From contig JAJLRJ010000003.1 in the NCBI GenBank assembly GCA_024195265.1, positions 30,498,227 through 30,562,226 on the forward strand: 64,000 nt of DNA. The letters are read 5' to 3'. Position 1 is the first letter of the stretch. Every line of letters starts with the position of its first letter. This document shows, in pieces, positions 42,701 through 55,051 of the stretch. This DNA is from Dendrophyllia cribrosa. Its lineage: Eukaryota; Cnidaria; Anthozoa; Scleractinia; Dendrophylliidae. The position numbers were made by a program, and so were the translations under genes. Below the pieces are notes generated by a model, which saw only the letters and a program-made list of their open reading frames with translations, did not search any database and had not been told where the DNA came from.

Positions 42701-45700
42701 TGCCCCATAGGATTTCGTGAGTCCATATTTAAAGTTACCATTGAAAGTGCTGCTGTTCTAAAACACTGAAGGCTCGAGTTTACTGGAAACGTCATTGTGA
42801 CGATCTCATTTTGCTTGGTTGATTTGCAATAAAGGGTCCAATATGAATTATCTACGATTTTTGGTAAGTTCACAGCCATTTTTCATCTTTAGTAGCTGCC
42901 TGATGAGCATCATTAAGCTTGGAGGTAGTTCAGAGTCCACTTCTCAATGAAGCGAGTTAGGTGTTGTACTTCGTTTACGAATTTGGCTCGTTGCTCCTTG
43001 AACTGGAAAAATGGCCGCCTGGAAACGAAGTGGCTTTGGGACTCGACTCTGGATGAATTTCTCGACCTACCGCGGCATATTTTGGAAGTTGCGACCACAG
43101 GAGAATACAACAAGCGCGAAATTTCGGCGGTGGGTCGGAGTGGCTGTGGACTTAGTATAAATATGAAATGTGTGCGGAAAGAATCGGGCGCTGTCAAAAT
43201 TTTTGGCTTTTTCCCAGCATGCAGTGCGGTGGTGATATTGAAAATCGAGTCAAGGTCAGTATGCATTAGAACGAGAGGCTAAAGCTCGGCCCGAGCAACG
43301 AATAAGAGCAAAAAAAATCACTGCTAAGCTAGGACTAGGACTGAATTTTGCTGTGAATGTTGACTTTTGGGTTTGCCATGATGATTTGAATAAAAAAAAC
43401 TAAAGGCAAAAACGTGATTTTTGTTGTTTTTCTATGACGTTAAAAACGGTCATTTTTGTTATTGTCCAAATTCAAACGCTGATATTCTGCAAAAATCGCT
43501 GACTTTTTTGTGTTTATTGGGTATCTCAATTTGAGGGACTTTCTAGTCAATGCTCAGAACTGCTAGTTAGGGCAATGTTCGCGCGATTGAGAAAGTTGCA
43601 ATTTTTTAAAGCAGTGGAGTATTGTACGGCCGGTTTTGGCCGGTGTAGGAGCGAATGGGTTAACATAAATTCTGAAGAGTGTCTATAAATATAAATACAC
43701 ATTTGATATACTGGTAACCTATATAATTGCCACTTGAAGAAAAAAAGTGAACAGGGAAACTCCTATAAAAAACTGATGGGGTGATGGTCTGAAATTTTGA
43801 AAGGAATCCCTAACAGGTATCAGAAATAAAATTGTTGTTGTTTCAAACCTGTTTTGCGGGTGTGGCATTCATTAATCTTTACCCCTATTAAAAGAGGTAT
43901 CTTTTAACAAGGGTAAATTTGTTCCTGTGAGCATATTTTTCTAGCTCACTGTAATAACTTTATACATGTATATTCTAAAAGGTATCATCTGCATACTGTA
44001 ACTCTGACAGTGGTCATTTTCAATTAAACACCCTTATATTAGTGGTACCAAACCACAAAATTTAACCTCTAAAAGGTATGACAGTCAATCATCCCCATTA
44101 CATTGATATGGGATACCATCCCCCCTTTCAACCTCCCGGGCATGAAACACAGAACAGTTAACTGCTTAATGGCTAATTTACAAGGTCTATTACACAATAA
44201 TGTTCAAACTAATTACCCTGGGATAATCACATATCCACAATGGGGCCGCAATTTGAGCGTATCCCGCCCTCCCCCCCCCCCCCCCCCCCCCCTTCCCCCC
44301 AAACCAATGTAGACCAATGTAGGTGAATAGTTTTTCTGTGCAAATGTCCGTTCGATCATCAAATCTCAACATTGCTAGGGGGTGGAGAGGGGGGGATTAT
44401 TTGACTAGTATTTTGGTAAGTGTCCCAACACTAATGACCTGCATTGTAGATGATTTAATCATATTTGACAACTAAATGGAGACTTAAAAAAAAGTGCCAC
44501 ATAGATTAAAGCAAATACATACTGCTGAATAATTTTAGCTGACTGTTGCTGCTGTTCAAGATACTTCCTGGACTGATATCCTCTCACATGTCTGCAACAG
44601 GATTAAACAACTTTAATATCAAACACAAGGAAAAGTGTTTCATCGGGATATCCAAACATCCAAACATAATAATAATAATTATTATTATTGAAAGCAGGGT
44701 TGAAAACCCAGGGGGGGGGGGGGGGACTCCCATATAAAAATGACGGGGGTGCTCGTCGTACCTTTTAGGGGTCAAAATTTGGAGATTGGTGCCGCTTAGG
44801 GTACTAAAATCTGAATTTAATGACCACCGTTAGAATTATCGCTGTACCTTTTAGGGTATGACCCGAAAAAATACCTTTTAGGGTATGACCCGAAAAAATA
44901 TGACAGAATATAACATGTGTTGCTTTAGAATTGGTACCTCTTAGGGGTAAAAATTATTTTGAACCACGCCCATCAAACGAGATTCTGGTACCTTTTAGGG
45001 TGTTTTTCGAAAATTTCCGACGAGCACCCCCGTCATTTTTATATGGGAGTCCCCCCCCCCACTTCCCGGGCCTTTCATTCCTCCTAAACAATAGAACCCC
45101 CTGGGGTTGAAAAAACAAGGCACAGTCAAGTTTTCTTCTCATGGACTTTGATGCAAAAACTCTTTCAAGTGTTTGAATATAACTTCTCAAACCATTAATA
45201 ATTCTTAGAGAAATTCAAAGCAAACGTTTACCAAACTTTATTGCAATAATACAGACCTGCCAACCCCTGATAAAGGAAAATCTGGAGACCCATAAAAAAA
45301 GTCTGGAGATTCTAAAAAAAGTATTAAGATTTTCTTTTTCATTTTGCCCAGATCGAGATTAAACAAACCCTTTTAGGAAAACTAAACATGGAATCAAGGT
45401 TCTGTTAATGATCAACTTAACTGCTGCAAAAAAGCACTAGCAGGGGCCTTAAGGAACTTGGGGAAAAAATGGTAGACACGATTACAAATCAGACAGAACT
45501 CCTCAGTTCAGTAATAGTGTAAAATCTACTTTTATTGATTATTTAAAAGGAGGGTTTCACGGTTCGGCGCATGTGCAAGCTATGATGTAATTTCACTGTT
45601 TAGACCAATCGAAAGCGAGTAGATAACTCTGTAATTTCACTGTTTAGACCAATCGAAAGCGAGTAGATAACTCTGGCGGGAAATTTGCCCGTGAAAATGT

Positions 45701-48638
45701 CGCAGATTGAATGGATGATTATAAATACCAATGTGCGCCATGAAAGCCACCAGAGCGTAGAATAAATCCTTCGGGTCAAAGGTTTTATTCAGTGTTGACT
45801 TTTTCGGTGTGATCCGTTGAAATTTTCTGTGAATTTTGGTCATTCCTCGCTTTGTTTGGACTAATAATAGTATGTCATTGTGATTATTGAAGTAAATGTG
45901 AATGGTTTTTAACCAATAAAATTGGTAAGCAAGCGAATAAAGCATTTCAATCTGTGCACATGCGCCGAACTGTGAAACCATCCCTTTAAGTTTATGGTAC
46001 AAGCATTCTCATTTATTTTCCATTTTTTTACTCAACAAGGTAATATTTAATTTCAGAATGATTTTCCCCCAAAAACCATGAGATTGGGAGTCTTTAATTG
46101 TCATGAGGCCGTGAGAAAAGATAAAAAATTGTGAGACTCACAGCAAAATCATGAGAGTTGGCAGGTCTGTAAGTATGACATATAAAAATCTCCTTCATGG
46201 TAGTAGTAATTTCCTTTGCTTTTCCACCATCAATTATTTTAAAATGAGTTTGAGAATGTTATATTTTAGGTGCACCACCACTAACATAGAATTCCACCAC
46301 CCTTCAACAGAATTTCCAGCTATTGTAAAGTTGTTAGAGAGCTGGTTCTCATGTGGAGAATGATCATTTAAGTTTTTATAGCATTCTATTCTTACGTGTA
46401 ATTTAGTTAAGTTTTATTGTTCAATTTTTAGTTTAATGTAGTTTGATAAATTGAAGAAACCTTGATCGTAGTTTTCATTGTACTTTATCTTTCTTAGTTA
46501 AGTAGTTTTATAGGTAATGTACTCTAGTGTAAATTCACATGACTCCTAGGAAGATCATGTAAATATGATATGATTTTGTGTATAAATAAAGATTGATGAT
46601 GATGATGGAGGTGTCAACAACGGGATTAGAAATTATGAATGGATCATCAGTGGGAAAAAAACATGGCTGTTGTAGAGAGGTGGCCATAATCTGTGAATAG
46701 GTGATTACTCCCCCCTTATCTTATCTCCAACAATTTCACTCTGCCCCTCCCCCCACCTCTTATTCACATCCCGCAACCCCCCCCCCCCCCCCCACACCCT
46801 CCCACCCCCCGACCACCACCTTATGATAGAGTTTGGATCTACCACTGGCCATGGTGACATTACTTGACAGGTGTGGCTGTTTACAGTTCATGCATACTAA
46901 ATTTTTTGTAAAAAGAATTTAGTATCAAATTTTATTTTTTTGTAAAAATTGAAAAAACCAAATTTTGTGTCACAGAATAGGTATACCTTTGAATGGTCAC
47001 TGCAGCTGCCTGTTCTTGGTTTGGCTCTGATGGTATTGGAGTGACTCTGGCAAACTCTGTATAAAGCTCAACATTCTTGTTTGGATCAGGTGTTTTGGGC
47101 TTTAGTGAAGGATACATGTCCTTGCTAGATTTGACCTCATGCTGCACACCCCGAGATGAGACCACGCCCTTACTGTGCAGGGCATGGGAGGACGTCCCGA
47201 CAACCCCTTCACCCCAAGATGCAACAGCAATATTGGGAGTGCTTCGTGTTGCTGCAGGGCTGCTCTGATGTGTCGGCAGCTGAGCAGGTGTTGCTGAAAA
47301 TATGAAGCATAAAAGTAATGTTATGTTAATTAACAACTAAATAACCATGCATGTAACTTGTTCCTTGAATAAAAACAGCTGCCTTTTATTACATAAATTT
47401 ATGGGGAAGCTCCACCCTGAGTTTCAAACCCCTTACTCTTTCACATGTTATTATTTTTATCCAACTCGTATAACATAATGATTACTAAAACAAAACAAAT
47501 ATTGCACCCTTTCACTTAATTGCCTCAATGACAAAATTTAAATTTATGTTGCAGATTTTCCAAACACACATGTTCACATGCGCATTACATAATTAAAAGA
47601 AAGAAAGAAACACGCCGAGTGCATTATTGAGTTATATAAGCACCCGGGAATTTTTAAGAACACGAGAAAAGTGCAGAGAAGCACGAGCCAAAGGCGAGTG
47701 CTTCTCGCACTTCTCAAGTGTTCTTAAAAACTTCCAAGTGCTATATATAACTCAACAATGCACAAGGAACAAGTTTTTTATTTCTTTTATAAAATATAAA
47801 CGGTTATAATGAACTTTACATCACGCGCGTGCTTTATCGAGTTATAATGAACTCGATTTAACCAATCATAGCACGCGCATTTCCTTGGGCATTTTATAAA
47901 TCGGATATAACAAGTAACAAATGTAAACAGAACAGTCAGATAACAATTAATGAGCCAAAAACAGTTGATTATCATTAAAACACAGTGTTTATATAAACAA
48001 GTGAAACGAACACCGCCTGCAAGAATAAAATTTTTCCTGGTGTCTTAAATATTAATATTTTTAAAATTAACTTAAAAAAACACATTTCCTGTTAAAAATG
48101 TTAATATTTGAACAATAAACAAAGTGCATGTTGACACAAGAGGTCTGTATTAATCTCAGATGGACTCTGATCGATATAAAACTCTAGCTATCATCCCCAA
48201 TAAACACGGCTTGCATTTAATAAGGGATTTTTAATTTTTAGGCAAAGATCGAACTTGGACATTAAAAGGAAAACTGTAAATCCATTTTACCTTCGCGCTC
48301 CTGTTCATCGGTTTTTATGTTTGTCGAAAATGCGTTAACTGCTCTAAGAAGATGAAAAGAACAACAAAAGTAACAAAGTTAAAATTGGTATGAAATGCTC
48401 TCTTCCTCACTGTGCAAATTCTGAAACTAATGAACAGAGAATTAGCTCGCTATATGACACTGCAGCCGACAAAATAAACATGCAAATTAAACACACTTTA
48501 TAATTAACTCGATGTATCGGTGAGCACACAATCAAATATACATGTGTAAGCATTAAAACTGAATCAAACTTACATCGCTTTCTGTTCAACTCTCGATATT
48601 CTTCGTCCGTTTTTTCGATGGGAGACAATAGCACCCAT
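36750..48638 (-). CDS. Myristoylated IQ-motif protein, degenerate DUF4347-like domain
   Basis: Eleven exons, all in phase, 409 residues: 48638-48574, 48343-48291, 47293-46987, 42626-42442, 41954-41881, 41717-41670, 40568-40490, 39669-39599, 38395-38316, 37998-37820, 36838-36750 (stop TAG). The start MGAIVS fits an N-myristoylation signal. An IQ motif, VTIQRRYRKYHK, is completed only across exons 3-4 and implies calmodulin binding. A Ser/Asp-rich linker follows. Exons 6-11 resemble DUF4347: VVIASNVPRADVL, SIAFVCQGGPGFF, KIHIIGNNVTGN. In the bacterial family as I recall it, the last two carry His-Gly and Gly-Cys-Asn. Here they are Gln and Asn, so an enzyme is unlikely. The exon 7/8 join uses the weaker donor GTAA|GTATAA and an exon may be missed there. 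Function unknown; likely membrane-tethered. Confidence 0.82.
38484..38630. mobile_element. Short MITE in intron 8
   Basis: Inverted ends of about 27 bp: GTGGAATAAGGCCCTAAGTG with mirror CACTTAGGCCTTTTTTCC. It lies about 90 bp upstream (minus strand) of exon 9 of the DUF4347-like gene. Confidence 0.65.
40700..40761 (+). repeat. tRNA-derived SINE head
   Basis: GGGTGGTGTAGTGG matches an RNA polymerase III A box and GGTTCGATCC a B box, with tRNA-like spacing. No acceptor-stem partner follows because the sequence runs straight into a minisatellite. It is a SINE head, not a functional tRNA gene. Confidence 0.7.
40762..41228. repeat. 16-bp minisatellite, ~29 copies
   Basis: Unit GGGGGTGTTGTACTCT, mostly varying T/G at the last position before the G-run. 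Because 16 is not a multiple of three and the unit lacks stops in any frame, three overlapping artefactual frames of about 200 codons arise. It lies in intron 6 of the DUF4347-like gene, immediately after the SINE head. Confidence 0.95.
42040..42280. mobile_element. Degenerate TTAA-family MITE
   Basis: Internal blocks AAATCCCAAATTTC, TTTCATTTGAATG and CTCAAAAGTTAGAACTA match the family intact at 57159-57365, but the terminal CCCTTT motifs are lost. It lies in intron 4 of the DUF4347-like gene. Confidence 0.55.
42649..43659. mobile_element. TTAA-flanked element, ~1 kb
   Basis: The ends CCCATTCACTCC and GGAGCGAATGGG are inverted, with TTAA on each side (42645-42648 and 43660-43663). The interior has a GC-richer coding-like patch (42947-43282, open on both strands) but no recognised transposase. 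Its left TTAA is about 17 bp from the AG acceptor of exon 4 of the DUF4347-like gene, so the branch site of that intron must lie in or at the edge of the element. Confidence 0.75.
43755..44330. repeat. Degenerate G/C-run MITE copy and poly-C tract
   Basis: 43755-44150 shows AACTCCTATAAAAAACTGATGGGG at the left and a decayed mirror ending ATGGGATACCATCCCCCC. This is a divergent copy of the 35480 element. 44271-44292 is a C-run inside CCCTTCCCCCC-rich sequence. Confidence 0.5.
44711..45094. mobile_element. G/C-run-ended MITE, copy 2 (inverted)
   Basis: G-run left, C-run right, with arms containing CTCCCATATAAAAATGACGG. It carries internal tandem ACCTTTTAGGGTATGACCCG units (two copies near 44847-44900). 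It is inverted relative to copy 1, and the flank CATTCCTCCTAAACAATAG is shared with it. It lies in intron 3 of the DUF4347-like gene. Confidence 0.8.
45251..46170. mobile_element. Element with ACAGACCTGCCAAC ends, nested insertion
   Basis: A 14-bp inverted terminus ACAGACCTGCCAAC at 45251 is mirrored at 46157-46170. Inside, 45547-45985 is a second element with ends GGTTTCAC-GTTCGGCGCATGTG and flanking TTAA (45543-45546 and 45986-45989). The nested one holds a 44-bp tandem duplication at 45587-45674. So the TTAA element jumped into the older one. Confidence 0.65.
46390..46610 (+). mobile_element. LINE 3' tail
   Basis: AT-rich sequence ending ATAAATAAAGATTGATGATGATGATGG. A polyadenylation-like signal followed by a short trinucleotide tail is the typical 3' end of anthozoan non-LTR retrotransposons. 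No reverse-transcriptase frame is preserved. Confidence 0.5.
47595..47900. mobile_element. Hairpin element, copy 1
   Basis: 47619-47762 forms a long hairpin (GTGCATTATTGAGTTATATA and mirror) with GCACGAGCCAAAGGCGAGTGC at the centre. It is followed by ACGCGCGTGCTTTATCGAGT and AACTCGATTTAACCAATCAT. The whole 300-bp block recurs at 57820-58115 with high similarity. This copy is in intron 2 of the DUF4347-like gene. Confidence 0.8.
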
Positions 48639-49279
48639 TTTGAAGCACCGAAATCTTCGTGTTTTCTTGTCAAAGAAAAGATGAGTTTACAAACATGCTT
48701 TTGTTGAAAGCATGTTCCAGTCATAAAATGAAGGACCTACTAGCTTCCTTCTGCAATGCAAGTACCTGCTGTGTCGTTCACCGAAACAAATGCATTGCAC
48801 ATTTGAAAGCGAACTGTGTAGGCGTGATATGAGCGTATGACGTTATTCAGTAACGCCTAGTCTAAATCAAAATCTTCTCGGTAATCGGTAATACTAGCAA
48901 TGAATCTTCACGGAATTAGAACTAGAAAGTCACGTTCTTTATCAAGGCGGATAACATATTTACTCCGTCACCGGGCAACCTTTTGTTCTGAAGATCGTTC
49001 CGCATCAACGCATCAATGAACAGGGCTTGCATGATGTCACGACATCCGCTCAAATTGTAAACATTGAAAAAGTGGATTATAATTTACAAACATCATTGAA
49101 AACTTAATTAAAGTACTCAGTTTTGAAATATTGAATCCGCCAAGATTACGTGAATCAATAAAGAAGAAGAAGAGCAGTACTCGGTATTAAATGTAATTCC
49201 GAAACTGGCGCAAAAAGTGTTTGTGCCAAAGTTATTACGTAACATTACAAAATAAATTGCATTTTGGGATAAACGGGGG

Positions 49280-49312
<33 letters not shown>

Positions 49313-49637
49313 CTCGGGTGTGGAAGCTCGGTTTTCAAAGTGCACGAGAAACCCACTGTAAAGAAACTAACCAGTGATAAACGGGAACACTGTTCTTCTC
49401 CTCTGGAACACAGAGGGCGGATGTTATCTGAATAGAGGTGAGCCAGAAAAACAAAAAAATGCACTGATAAAGAGAAATTTTTATTTCAAACTCCTTTAGT
49501 CTTTTTTATCAATGTTTTAAGAAATAAATATCTTTATGACAATATGAACAACTGATAAAAAGACTTGTATACAGTTGACGCGGTAGTGACAGTACATGAA
49601 ACTATTACATGCAATATTCTTTTAATATACGAAATAA
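48639..49637. other. Upstream of DUF4347-like gene; poly-G run
   Basis: No other gene recognised. 49280-49312 is an almost pure G run of about 33 bases. The promoter of the minus-strand gene should lie within the first few hundred bases, but I see no unambiguous core element. Confidence 0.45.
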
Positions 49638-49641
49638 TTAA

Positions 49642-52600
49642 GAGCGCCTGTCTGTAAATATCAAACATATCGCGGCAAGTGATAAAATTGGATTCTTTTG
49701 ATATTTTAACGTTAGATAGGTTAAGGTATAACAAAAATCACTGGATACCTTTTTCGGCCAAATATCTTTTTATTTTAAAGAAAAATGCAAAAAAAGAAAT
49801 TCCGTTAAAATCGCCATTTAAGGCGGAAAATTATTGCACAACTTTGACAGTCTCGTTTGCAAAAACAAGTAACGCTACGGCATTTAAAACATGAAAATCA
49901 TATTTTGCAATCTTTAGATATCTAGTAGAGTGATTTAGAGAATTATTTTGTTGTTCTTTGCTTGCAAAATAATTTTATTTCGAAGACATACATTTTACTT
50001 CTTTAAAAGTACCTCGTAAACAAAACAATTTTTCACCATGTGCTAAACCTTCAAACGGATTAAGTTTCTGTTGGTTAATTTTTATAAAGATGATCTCAAG
50101 ATTGCCGTAAAAATTTCTTTGGGCAAATGATTCAGAGCGACGCGAGAGCATTTCAAACTTCGTTAAAATTAGAGTTATTTGACCCTGCAAGGTCAACAAT
50201 CAATTTGCGGGTCACACAAATATTCTATAAACTTCTGCTTCTGTGTTAACCCATTATGAAATTAAAATAACCACATTGGGAAACACTGAATTTTCCTTAC
50301 CTCATTTGCGGTAGAAGACAGATTCAGAGACCATTTTTGTGTATAAATCCCTTCTTTGTTCATCGTATACTATTTTAGTCTTGTTCATTTATAATTTCCG
50401 ATGCACGCTGGCCGCGGACTGCCATGAAAGGTCGCACGCAAACCTGTTAAACTTTCGACACTTTTCAGCATTATGGCATCTTATTTAAAGGCTATAGCAT
50501 TTGTAGAATGTTCTTCGGTTGAAGTTAACGGGTAGATAAATCTAATCACTGCTTGAGAAGTACTGAATGAACAAACATGTCGGTCCGTTTAAGTCGTGAT
50601 CGTGACAGCAGTTATTTGTGTCGTCACGCAATGCAGCTGTTGGTCGGCATTTTAGCGGGGTAGGGGTAGGGCTAATTCGGCTAAAGAGCTTGAAAACACC
50701 GAATCTATGTCTAAAATTCTTGCAGCGGAGAAAAAAAAATACAAAGACTTTTCAGTTACGTTAGCACATTTTTAAAAGTGCCTTCATTCTCTATTGTTCT
50801 ACTCCGGAAAGATTATTTATTCGCCGTTGCACAGTAAGTAAAAACGAACTGTGTGAAATGCAAATGAATCACTAGTTTTTACCTAATTAATATCACTGTG
50901 GTATTTAGCTATTTCTGTCCTTTTTTCGTATTCTTTTTCTCTTTTTATCAAAAGGATACTGTCTTCATGAAACATTATGCGAAAAAGGGAAAATCAATCT
51001 AAAATTCGCCACATGCATTCCCCAAAAGATATCAATTTGTACAATGCAACTAGTGACGTAAACGTTTGTCAAACCGTTACACTGGCCGCAACTGATATTT
51101 TCTTTGTCTCTTAATTGACCGAGAGGGAGCCTCAAAAGAGCACTTATTTGGATGTTTTCTACTTGTCAATAATCCTACTGTGAGTTTGGGTTACCTGTGG
51201 TTCGTGGGAGCATTTACCTCTGTCGCTCTTTTCCGTCGATGATAGTGACATGTATGTACCATAGAGTGGGGGGGGGGGGCTTCTCCCTTCCTTACTTCAA
51301 ATTCATGTCATGCCTTAATTCAGAACCATTTGCTGCATTTTCTTTAACTTAAAATTTGAGTCGATGGGACTAATGTTTGGCTAATCCATTGTCGGTGTTA
51401 CAAACTAAGTAAACCTAAGTATTTTTTTTGGCAGGAGCAAAATAATTAGAAACCCGCTCAGATTTTAAAGTTGATAACGAGAGAATATCTGAAAATTGAA
51501 GAACTTACTAAGTTTAATAAAGTAATCGCCAATTGTCGAGAAGAAAAATAAATGCTGTTTAAATAATGCAGTTGACAAAAAAGTAAACACTACCTGGTTA
51601 TGCTAATTACCTAGTGTCTGTGTTTACTTGAAGGCGGCGCTAAAGTGCATGTTTTTGTACATCAAAGATTCGAGTTCAGTTCCAGGTATTACACAAAAAT
51701 GGAAGGCACTTGTTCGTTTAAGTCCTTTGTTGGTGCAGTTTGTGGTTATGACATTTCGTGCACAAAGGACATCTCTAATCAAAAATCTGTCTTGAAATTT
51801 ACCGGACCTGAATATGAGATCGAACTTATTTTATGTCGAGCAGCGTTGTTTACTTGAAATGTAAAGGAAGTAGTTGTAAACTAAAGTTGTCGAATTAAGT
51901 TCAGTGGCGGATCTAGGGAAGCGGCCCCTTTCCATCCCTTTTTTGGCGAAGAAAAAGGCTCGAGGGACCGAACTTTTTTCAGAACCATTTTCACTCCTCC
52001 TCCCACCCCCTCTCCTTACGAGCAAGCTGGATCCGCAACTGGAAATTTATAGTAAAAGGGGATCACATGCATGATGCTATCCACAAGAAGCCCTGGTACA
52101 CCCATCTTTCAGGGGTAGCTCCATCAAGTAGACGGCACCTCGACTCGTATGGTAAGAAGGTAAATTTAGGAAACGAGAAAAACGCATCCAATATGAATAT
52201 TGAATATGGAAAGCAGGACTGGGGAGAGGAGATGAAAATCGTTGCTAGCAAAAGGCTATTGCTACTAATTAATATATTTTAGAACATATTACTAACGAAG
52301 AAAATTTAATGGTGCTGAAATATATTTCTAAACAGTTATTTTGTTTACTTGCAAAAGTGTTTCAATTTAATTGCCTTATCCGCACCCCTACCCCCTTAAA
52401 TGCAAACAAAACTGCATTGCGTGACATAACTGAAAAAACGACTGAAAGCAAACGTCCGACATGTTTTGTTTGTACTTCAAAGTAACATTTCAAATCTTTT
52501 TGCGCACTACAAAACCGAGGAACGCTCCAAAAAGTACTTAGCCCTTTGAATAGATGCCGTGATACTGAAAAGTGTCGAAAGTTTAACAAAGATTGGCTGA

Positions 52601-53396
52601 CCCGACCGTTTAATATTACGTTGTTGTCGTCCGACGTTTATCGGAACGTTGTAAACAAGACTAAGGGACATACGATGAACGGTGAAAAAAATGCAAGAAA
52701 ATGATCTCTGGATAAGGCTTCTACAACAAATAAGGTAAGAAAATTTCAAAACATTTTTTCTATGTGGCTTCTTTAACCTTATTTATGACGTGGTGGAAAG
52801 TGAAATGTTTGTGTGACCCGCAAATTGATAGTTGACCTCGTAAGGTCAAATAACTCTAATTTTAACGAAGTTTGAAATGCTCTAGCGTCGCTCTGAATCA
52901 TTTGCCCAAAGAAATTTTTACGGCAATCTTGAGATCATCTTTATAAAAATTAACCAACAGAAACTTAATCCGTTTGAAGGTTTAGCACATGGTGAAAAAT
53001 TGTTTTGTTTACGAGGTACTTTTAAAGAAGTAAAATGTATGTCTTCGAAATAAAATTATTTTGCAAGCAAAGAACAACAAAATAATTCCCGAAATCACTC
53101 TACTAGATATTTAAAGATTGCAAAATATGATTTTCATGTTTTAAATGCTGTAGCGTTACTTGTTTTTGCAAGGGAGACTGTCAAAGTTGTGCAATAATTT
53201 TCCACCTCAAATGGCGATTTTAACGGACTTTCATTTTTTGAATTTTTCTTTTAAATAAAAAGATATTTGGCCGAAAAAAGTATCCAGTGATTTTTGTTAT
53301 ACCTTAATCTATCTAACTTTAAAATATGAAAGAAATCGAATTTTTATTACTTGCCAAAAAAATTCAAATTTGTCTGATTTTTACGGACAGGCGCTC
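49642..53396. mobile_element. 3.75-kb TTAA-bounded element with ~800-bp inverted arms
   Basis: TTAA at 49638-49641 and 53397-53400 brackets two long inverted arms. The outer ~580 bp (49642-50220 and 52820-53396) match closely, and more divergent similarity continues to about 50475 and 52560. The ends read GAGCGCCTGTC. Each arm carries an outward-facing frame ending CLRGTFKEVKCMSSK-stop (left arm minus strand, 50199-49975). In the right arm the copy has an early in-frame stop. GTAAG-type donors sit upstream in both arms. The 2-kb centre (50476-52559) has only short frames. No transposase recognised; possibly a foldback derivative of a piggyBac-like element. Confidence 0.7.
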
Positions 53397-53400
53397 TTAA

Positions 53401-55051
53401 AGGGACTGTCCTGGCTTATACAGCGCGAGCTGTCGTGTTTTCATGACTATGGCCAGGAGATAGCTCTAAGCTTGCTTCATTACCTTGAAATATCAGGGTT
53501 TTTGTTGAAGTTGCAATAACAGGGACCAAAATGTGAAGAACAGGGACCATTTATTGGCACGCGGTCCTAATTCGGGGTAAGTGCGGGGAGTGGGGAGGCA
53601 CCTCCTCCAGCCGGGGGGTATTGGAGCCCCCCCCCGCCCCCGTAAATGTTTGACATTTTGAGGCCCAAAGTGTGCATTTTAGACCATTTCTGACCAATTT
53701 GGGTTTTTGTTTTAACTCCTATGAAAGAGGCACAGTTTTATTTCACTCGTAATAAAGATCAAATAGCCCATCAACTGTAGCAGTTCTTTATTTAAATATC
53801 TTAGCACATTTTCCTGAGAAATAGCCGGGACAAGAATTGAAATAGCTAAGTAAAGGTCCCGGTGTCCCTGCTCTGACAAAAACCCTGAATAGGAAGGAAA
53901 AAATCGCCAAAGGTAATGAAGACAAAGAAATATTAACAAAATAACGACTAAAAAAGTCAGAATGCCACAAATTGATGAACTGCAATCCACTTTCATGCAT
54001 CCTTGTATTCCTGCACTTTATCTCCAAACTGCGGCTTTTGTTTTGTTCTATAGAATCTTAATTTTTATCAAATAAAGTTGTCTCTTTGGTGGCATTTGGC
54101 AAACACTATACAAACTGTATTGATGGCAGTTTGGGGGTAAATTGCTACCTCATCTTCTCACACGTGAAGCAACTGGAAAAGATGCATTGTGTTCAATATT
54201 GAACAAAGCACTTACAGAGGCTTTATTTAAGTTTGTTTTAAATCTTTGAATTCCTTTAATAAATGCTGTCGGTATTATTTTTAATACGAATCGGTGAAAA
54301 ATGAAAATACATTTTCTGCATTATTGTTTCGAAAAAAATAACTTTTAAAAGTGTTCCTTGGGAAGACAAGTTGCTATTCGCTCAGATAGAAAGCGCAGAG
54401 CAAACAACAAACAAGTCAATACAAACTGTATTTTTTTTCCAACGGATACTTAGCAAGTCATTTTATTTCTATTGATGACAAATAACATTTATTTCTTCTT
54501 TGTTGCCTTCTTTTTATTCTTCTTTCCCTGGTTGGACTCAAGTTCAAAATAATTTATACTTTGATTAACCCTTTTACTCCAAGAGTCAATTATGGAGACA
54601 TGTAGTGTAGTTTGTAACTTTTGAGTCTGTGTACGAAATCCTGTGGTGTGGCCATTCAAATGAAACCTCTTGGGCAGTACTTTTGCATGGTACCATTTGT
54701 TTTTCAATATATATTACAAAATGAAATTTTGCATTTTTCTTTAATTCTGATGTTTGGCACTTTTGGCAGTTACAGAGTTACGCTTGAGATAAGTCATAGG
54801 AAAATCCTCGAATCCAACTGTTACGTCACAAAGCTTTCCAAACAGTCTGTCAATGAACAAATTATGCCACCGAGAACATCCTCATTCTTCGGACAATCTT
54901 TGTCTCCTCTCATAACATTTCGTGGTCTTCGTAAGTGGTCGGTAATTGTTCGTCGTTTCCACCCTACCTTTAACTGGTGCGTCACGAAATGAATAATTTG
55001 CCCGACTGTAGAAGAACTAAGTAAGAATTACAGCAGCTTATCTCTTCTTTG
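53401..55051. other. Intergenic; degenerate repeats
   Basis: 53401-53640 begins AGGGACTGTCCTGGC and has a GGGGGTATTGGAGCCCCC-type palindrome near 53614, probably another decayed TTAA-type repeat. 54569-54780 is a CCCTTTTACTCCAAGAGTC copy of the 57159 family with TTAA only on the left. No gene recognised; the ATP13A1 3' UTR may lie at the right end. Confidence 0.45.

Noticed and set aside
42947..43282. Open frames on both strands inside the 1-kb TTAA element
   Set aside because: Both strands are open over the same GC-richer block and neither shows transposase motifs.
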